64,000 nt of DNA, taken from the NCBI GenBank assembly GCA_016712595.1, contig JADJQT010000006.1, positions 1-64,000 on the forward strand, in the 5' to 3' direction. The position numbers were made by a program, and so were the translations under genes. Below are positions 61,098-64,000 of this stretch, in pieces; the stretch's first letter is position 1; each line of letters opens with the position of its first letter. The notes under the pieces were generated by a model, which had not been told where the DNA came from, did not search any database, and was given only the letters and a program-made list of their open reading frames with translations. The DNA comes from Rhodospirillales bacterium. GTDB taxonomy: Bacteria > Pseudomonadota > Alphaproteobacteria > Rhodospirillales > Defluviicoccaceae.

Positions 61098-61982
61098 TCA
61101 ATGCCGCCGATTGACCACGAACGTCGCGAGGGCCCGCAAGGGCTCCGCGCTGTCCGGAAAGATATCGAGATGCCGCACCGCCTGCCGCGACAGCATGTCG
61201 CACTGGGCACGAGCGCGTTCGACGCCGAGCACGGAAACGAATGTCGCTTTGCCGGCGCCTTGATCCTTATTGGTCCGCTTGCCGACTTCCTCGGCGTCAC
61301 CTTCGACGTCGAGGAGGTCGTCAACAATCTGAAACGCGAGGCCAAGGTCGTGGGCATAGGCGCGCAGCGCGTGACGGGCGCTGTCGCTGGCCTTGCCGAG
61401 AATGGCGCCCGCCTCGCAGGAAAATGCGATCAGCGCGCCCGTCTTCATCCGCTGCATCCGGGTGATCTCGGCGATCTCCAGCGGGACTTCGGCGGCGAGA
61501 AGATCGAGCATCTGGCCACCCACCATGCCGTCACCGCCGGCCGCCCGGGCAAGCTCGACGACAAGGTCAGCACGCACGCGCGGATCCGAATGCGTCGGCC
61601 CATCGGCGATAACCTCGAACGCCCGGGCAAGCAGCGCGTCACCGGCGAGGATCGCCGTTGCCTCGTCGAACTTGACGTGGCATGTCGGCAAACCGCGACG
61701 CAGATCATCGTTGTCCATCGCCGGGAGATCGTCATGGATCAGCGAATAGCAATGGACCATCTCGATCGCCGCAGCGACGCGCAGCGAGAACGGGCGAGAA
61801 ACCCCGAACAGAGCTGAACTCGACATCACCAGGAACGGCCTTATCCGCTTGCCGCCCGACAGGGTGGAATAGCGCGCCGCCTCCATCAGCCGCGATTCGG
61901 GATCGGGCCGCGCCGGCAGAAGTTGGTCGAGCATCTCGTCAACATCACGGGCGTTCTCTGCAAGCGCCCCTTTGATTTGCAC
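61098..61982 (-). CDS. ispA: Farnesyl diphosphate synthase (short-chain polyprenyl synthase)
   Basis: The enzyme makes farnesyl (or geranyl) diphosphate from IPP and DMAPP. The 294-residue protein has G-G-K-R-I-R-P, the first Asp-rich motif D-D-L-P-A-M-D near residue 88, K-T-G-A-L-I near 180, and the second Asp-rich motif F-Q-I-V-D-D-L-L-D. The residues before the first motif (C-Y-S-L-I-H) fit a short-chain product. It lies 11 bases after xseB and upstream of dxs, the usual order. Confidence 0.95.
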   Translation of the reverse strand: MQIKGALAENARDVDEMLDQLLPARPDPESRLMEAARYSTLSGGKRIRPFLVMSSSALFGVSRPFSLRVAAAIEMVHCYSLIHDDLPAMDNDDLRRGLPTCHVKFDEATAILAGDALLARAFEVIADGPTHSDPRVRADLVVELARAAGGDGMVGGQMLDLLAAEVPLEIAEITRMQRMKTGALIAFSCEAGAILGKASDSARHALRAYAHDLGLAFQIVDDLLDVEGDAEEVGKRTNKDQGAGKATFVSVLGVERARAQCDMLSRQAVRHLDIFPDSAEPLRALATFVVNRRH

Positions 61983-61993
61983 TTTTTGATTCC

Positions 61994-62242
61994 TCAGTCG
62001 AAGCTCACGGGCTCCGCCAGGACCGCGTCATTGCGGCCGACGACGATGCGTTCAACCCGCGACTGAGCCTCCTGGAGCTTTGCGTCGCAGTGCCGCTGCA
62101 GGGCAATTCCCCGCTCGTAGGCAACGATGGCGTCCTCGAGGCGACCTGCCCCCTCCTCAAGCCGACGAACGATCGCCTCCAACTCGGCCAGAGCCTCTTC
62201 GAAGCCCAATTCCGCGATGTCGTTGCTCTCGCTTTCGCTCAA
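61994..62242 (-). CDS. xseB: Exodeoxyribonuclease VII small subunit
   Basis: XseB is the small helical subunit that coats the XseA nuclease. The 82-residue protein has the family pattern F-E-E-A-L-A-E-L-E-A-I-V-R-R-L-E-E-G near residues 14-31 and Y-E-R-G-I-A-L-Q-R-H-C near 45. No ATG is in frame at the right place; the TTG at 62242 gives the normal length, with GGAAA upstream. xseA is not in the window. Confidence 0.92.
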   Translation of the reverse strand: MSESESNDIAELGFEEALAELEAIVRRLEEGAGRLEDAIVAYERGIALQRHCDAKLQEAQSRVERIVVGRNDAVLAEPVSFD

Positions 62243-62521
62243 TCGGCGTTTCCGATCATTGGCTTTCCCCGGCGGCCGAACGTTCGGCACCTGCCCCCGT
62301 AACCTTGAACGCACCAAGCGTCACCTTGCGGTAACAGTCCGGTCTGACCCTTTTCGCGGGTTTCGCCCGTGCTTGCAAGCGCAAACCCGTTCCGAATCCA
62401 CCCGTTAGGTCTCATGCCGCCGGGGTGTCGCGAAAATGAGACGCGCGCCGCGTGGCGTGGCCTCCCCGGGCCGCCCCCCCCAAGGGGCATGATCGCGCGA
62501 CGGATCCTGCCTGCGTCGCAC

Positions 62522-63451
62522 TCAATGTCCCATCAACGCGCGCACATGCGCCGCCGAACTCTCGGCGAGCGCCTGCAGGTCGTAACCGCCCTCGAGCACC
62601 GAGACAACGCGACCACGACAGCATTTCTCGGCAACCTCGAGAAGTTCGCGAGTCACCCAGGCGAAGTCCGCCGTCTGCAGGCGTATCTGCGCCAGCGGAT
62701 CACGGACGTGCGCATCGAAGCCAGCGGACACGAGCAGGATATCCGGATGGAAATTCCGCAGCGCGGGAAGAATCCGCTCGACGTAACCGCGGCGAAACTC
62801 GTCCGAGCCCGACCCCGGTTTCAACGGAACATTGACGATATTGTTGAACACCCCAGTCTCGTGTTCCATACCCGTTCCCGGATAGCATGGCCACTGGTGA
62901 GACGACGCGTAGAACAGATCACGATAGCGGAAAAAATGGTTCTGCGTGCCGTTGCCGTGGTGCACATCAAAGTCGACGACGGCCACCCGCTCCATGCCGT
63001 GAACGGCGCGCGCCTGTTCGGCGGCCACGGCAACATTGTTAAACAGACAAAAGCCCATCGCCGAGGCCGCCTCGGCGTGGTGCCCCGGCGGGCGGGCGGC
63101 GACGAAGGCATTGCGCGCCTCGCCGTTTGACACCGCATCGACGGCGGCACAGACAGCCCCCACGGCGCGAAGCGCGGCATCACCCGACGCGGGATTGAGC
63201 GCGGTGTCCGAATCCAGGTGCGTGTGCCCCTGCTTCGGGATGTTCTCGAAGATCGCCTCGACGTAAAATGGCGCGTGTACCCGCTGAATTTGCCGAACCG
63301 TCCCGAGGGGAGCGTGATGGCGATCCAAAAAGGTGAACTCTTCCGTCTCCAGAGCCGCCAGAACCGAGCGAAGTCGCGCCGGCGCTTCCGGATGCCAGTC
63401 TCCCATGTCGTGCTCAAGGCAGATCGGGTGGGTATAGAAGTGTGTGGGCAT
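62522..63451 (-). CDS. Histone deacetylase family protein (acetylpolyamine/acetoin-type amidohydrolase)
   Basis: The 309-residue zinc amidohydrolase has the arginase/deacetylase fold motifs: H-P-E-A-P-A-R-L near residue 20, R-P-P-G-H-H-A-E with the catalytic His pair, C-L-F-N-N-V-A-V-A, zinc ligands in D-F-D-V-H-H-G-N-G-T, and S-A-G-F-D-A-H with L-E-G-G-Y-D. Bacterial members deacetylate small molecules such as polyamines. The substrate here is unknown. The start chosen is the ATG at 63451 (M-P-T-H-F-Y-T-H). It precedes xseB-ispA-dxs on the same strand, a common alphaproteobacterial order. Confidence 0.93.
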   Translation of the reverse strand: MPTHFYTHPICLEHDMGDWHPEAPARLRSVLAALETEEFTFLDRHHAPLGTVRQIQRVHAPFYVEAIFENIPKQGHTHLDSDTALNPASGDAALRAVGAVCAAVDAVSNGEARNAFVAARPPGHHAEAASAMGFCLFNNVAVAAEQARAVHGMERVAVVDFDVHHGNGTQNHFFRYRDLFYASSHQWPCYPGTGMEHETGVFNNIVNVPLKPGSGSDEFRRGYVERILPALRNFHPDILLVSAGFDAHVRDPLAQIRLQTADFAWVTRELLEVAEKCCRGRVVSVLEGGYDLQALAESSAAHVRALMGH

Positions 63452-63601
63452 GCTTTTACTTTGTTGTTGGACGTTCCGTTTTTCTCCTAACCCAACATTC
63501 TGGTGGCTTGGGCGCCATTTTGCCAACAGGAAATGCCGCTGATCCGATGCGCGAAAATCGCGGGCGCTCGGATCGGTAGCGAGGAGACAGGCAGCGCCGG
63601 A

Positions 63602-63826
63602 TTAACCGGCTTTTCGCAAGGTGATGGTGAACACCCCGTCCGCTTGGTCGCTGGCGACGAGGCAGTGGCCCGTCGTCTCGCAAAAGCTGACGAAATCCTT
63701 GGGCGCAGCAGGATCGGTGGCGATCACCTGGACTTCGTCTCCGGGTTGCATCTGTCGCAGCAGCTTGTTTGCCCTTAGAACCGGCAACGGGCATTGCAGC
63801 CCCTTCACGTCGAGCGTCGTCATCAT
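63602..63826 (-). CDS. TusA/SirA-family sulfur carrier-like protein
   Basis: The 74-residue protein has the family core L-D-V-K-G-L-Q-C-P-L-P-V-L-R with the active Cys in C-P-x-P at about residue 12, then G-D-E-V-Q-V-I-A-T-D-P-A-A-P-K-D. TusA proteins pass persulfide sulfur for tRNA thiolation and other uses; many paralogues have unknown roles. It starts ATGATG, so the second ATG is an alternative. It lies 150 bases upstream of the deacetylase gene on the same strand. No gene is recognised from 63827 to the window end. Confidence 0.9.
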   Translation of the reverse strand: MMTTLDVKGLQCPLPVLRANKLLRQMQPGDEVQVIATDPAAPKDFVSFCETTGHCLVASDQADGVFTITLRKAG

Positions 63827-64000
63827 CGCCTGGATGGTCTCCTTCTTCCGTACTGGCGCAGATCATTATCGCCATGATGCACGCACAGGGGCAATGGCCC
63901 AGCGTATCCGGCGAGCGGCAGCTCGATCACCTTGCACCGCCACCCTCGCAAGACGAGTGTGGATTAAGGGCCGCGCGTTCTCGTCGGCGACGACGAGCAG

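Noticed and set aside
63827..64000. Partial gene at the right edge
   Set aside because: Neither strand has a frame with recognisable motifs or a convincing start in the last 174 bases.

Overview
The window is GC-rich DNA that looks alphaproteobacterial, most likely from the Rhodospirillales or a close relative. The evidence is a complete mraZ-to-ftsZ division and cell-wall (dcw) cluster followed by bamD-recN-ligA, an rnpB gene just upstream of mraZ, a histone-deacetylase-like/xseB/ispA/dxs/tlyA block, and Ohr- and XGPRT-type genes. The order-level placement is inference. I cannot name a species.

Layout. Positions 1-6014 (+ strand) are a degraded copy of the ftsZ-bamD-recN-ligA block. Its intact counterpart lies inverted at 21781-27823 (- strand). 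The degraded copy is full of substitutions and indels and has no intact gene. It is either a decayed inverted duplication or an uncorrected assembly copy. Next come a REP-like hairpin and an AT-richer OLD-family ATPase/TOPRIM gene with two frame breaks (6208-7654). Positions 7893-15812 hold ordinary intact genes: a class V aminotransferase, a DUF92 membrane protein, RidA, AroE, a zinc-free quinone-oxidoreductase-type MDR, a zinc metallopeptidase, Ohr, CorA and a META-domain lipoprotein. Positions 16691-21660 hold a five-gene leftward cluster (alpha/beta hydrolase with frame breaks, cupin, Zn-alcohol dehydrogenase, SDR, cyclophilin-like lipoprotein) with a divergent LysR regulator whose helix-turn-helix is scrambled by two compensating indels.

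Positions 21830-45099 are the leftward dcw super-operon and its extension: mraZ-rsmH-ftsL-ftsI-murE-murF-mraY-murD-ftsW-murG-murC-murB-ddl-ftsQ-ftsA-ftsZ, then bamD-recN-ligA. Most neighbours overlap by 1-4 bases. The products make lipid II, insert septal peptidoglycan and assemble the Z ring. lpxC, often found after ftsZ in relatives, is absent here. A row of 10-bp-spaced TGGG repeats upstream of mraZ fits a MraZ operator. RNase P RNA, with a readable promoter, lies further upstream.

Positions 46275-54573 are mixed: a MaoC/FAS1-like dehydratase, a solitary flgK, Sel1-repeat and secreted proteins, XGPRT, a broken beta-propeller/RTX gene, tRNA-Arg(ACG) and a DUF1499 protein. Positions 54800-63826 carry a 65-residue stand-alone DHp-like protein, an ABC-F ATPase, a cNMP-binding-type protein, a CBS-domain protein, TlyA, the isoprenoid genes dxs and ispA, xseB, a histone-deacetylase-family protein and a TusA-family protein.

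I see no CRISPR array, transposase or prophage. The points most worth a second look are the inverted 6 kb duplication, an AT-rich synonymously recoded patch inside murD, the scrambled LysR helix-turn-helix, the stand-alone DHp-like protein, and the tendency of frame breaks outside the duplicate to be one-base homopolymer contractions.
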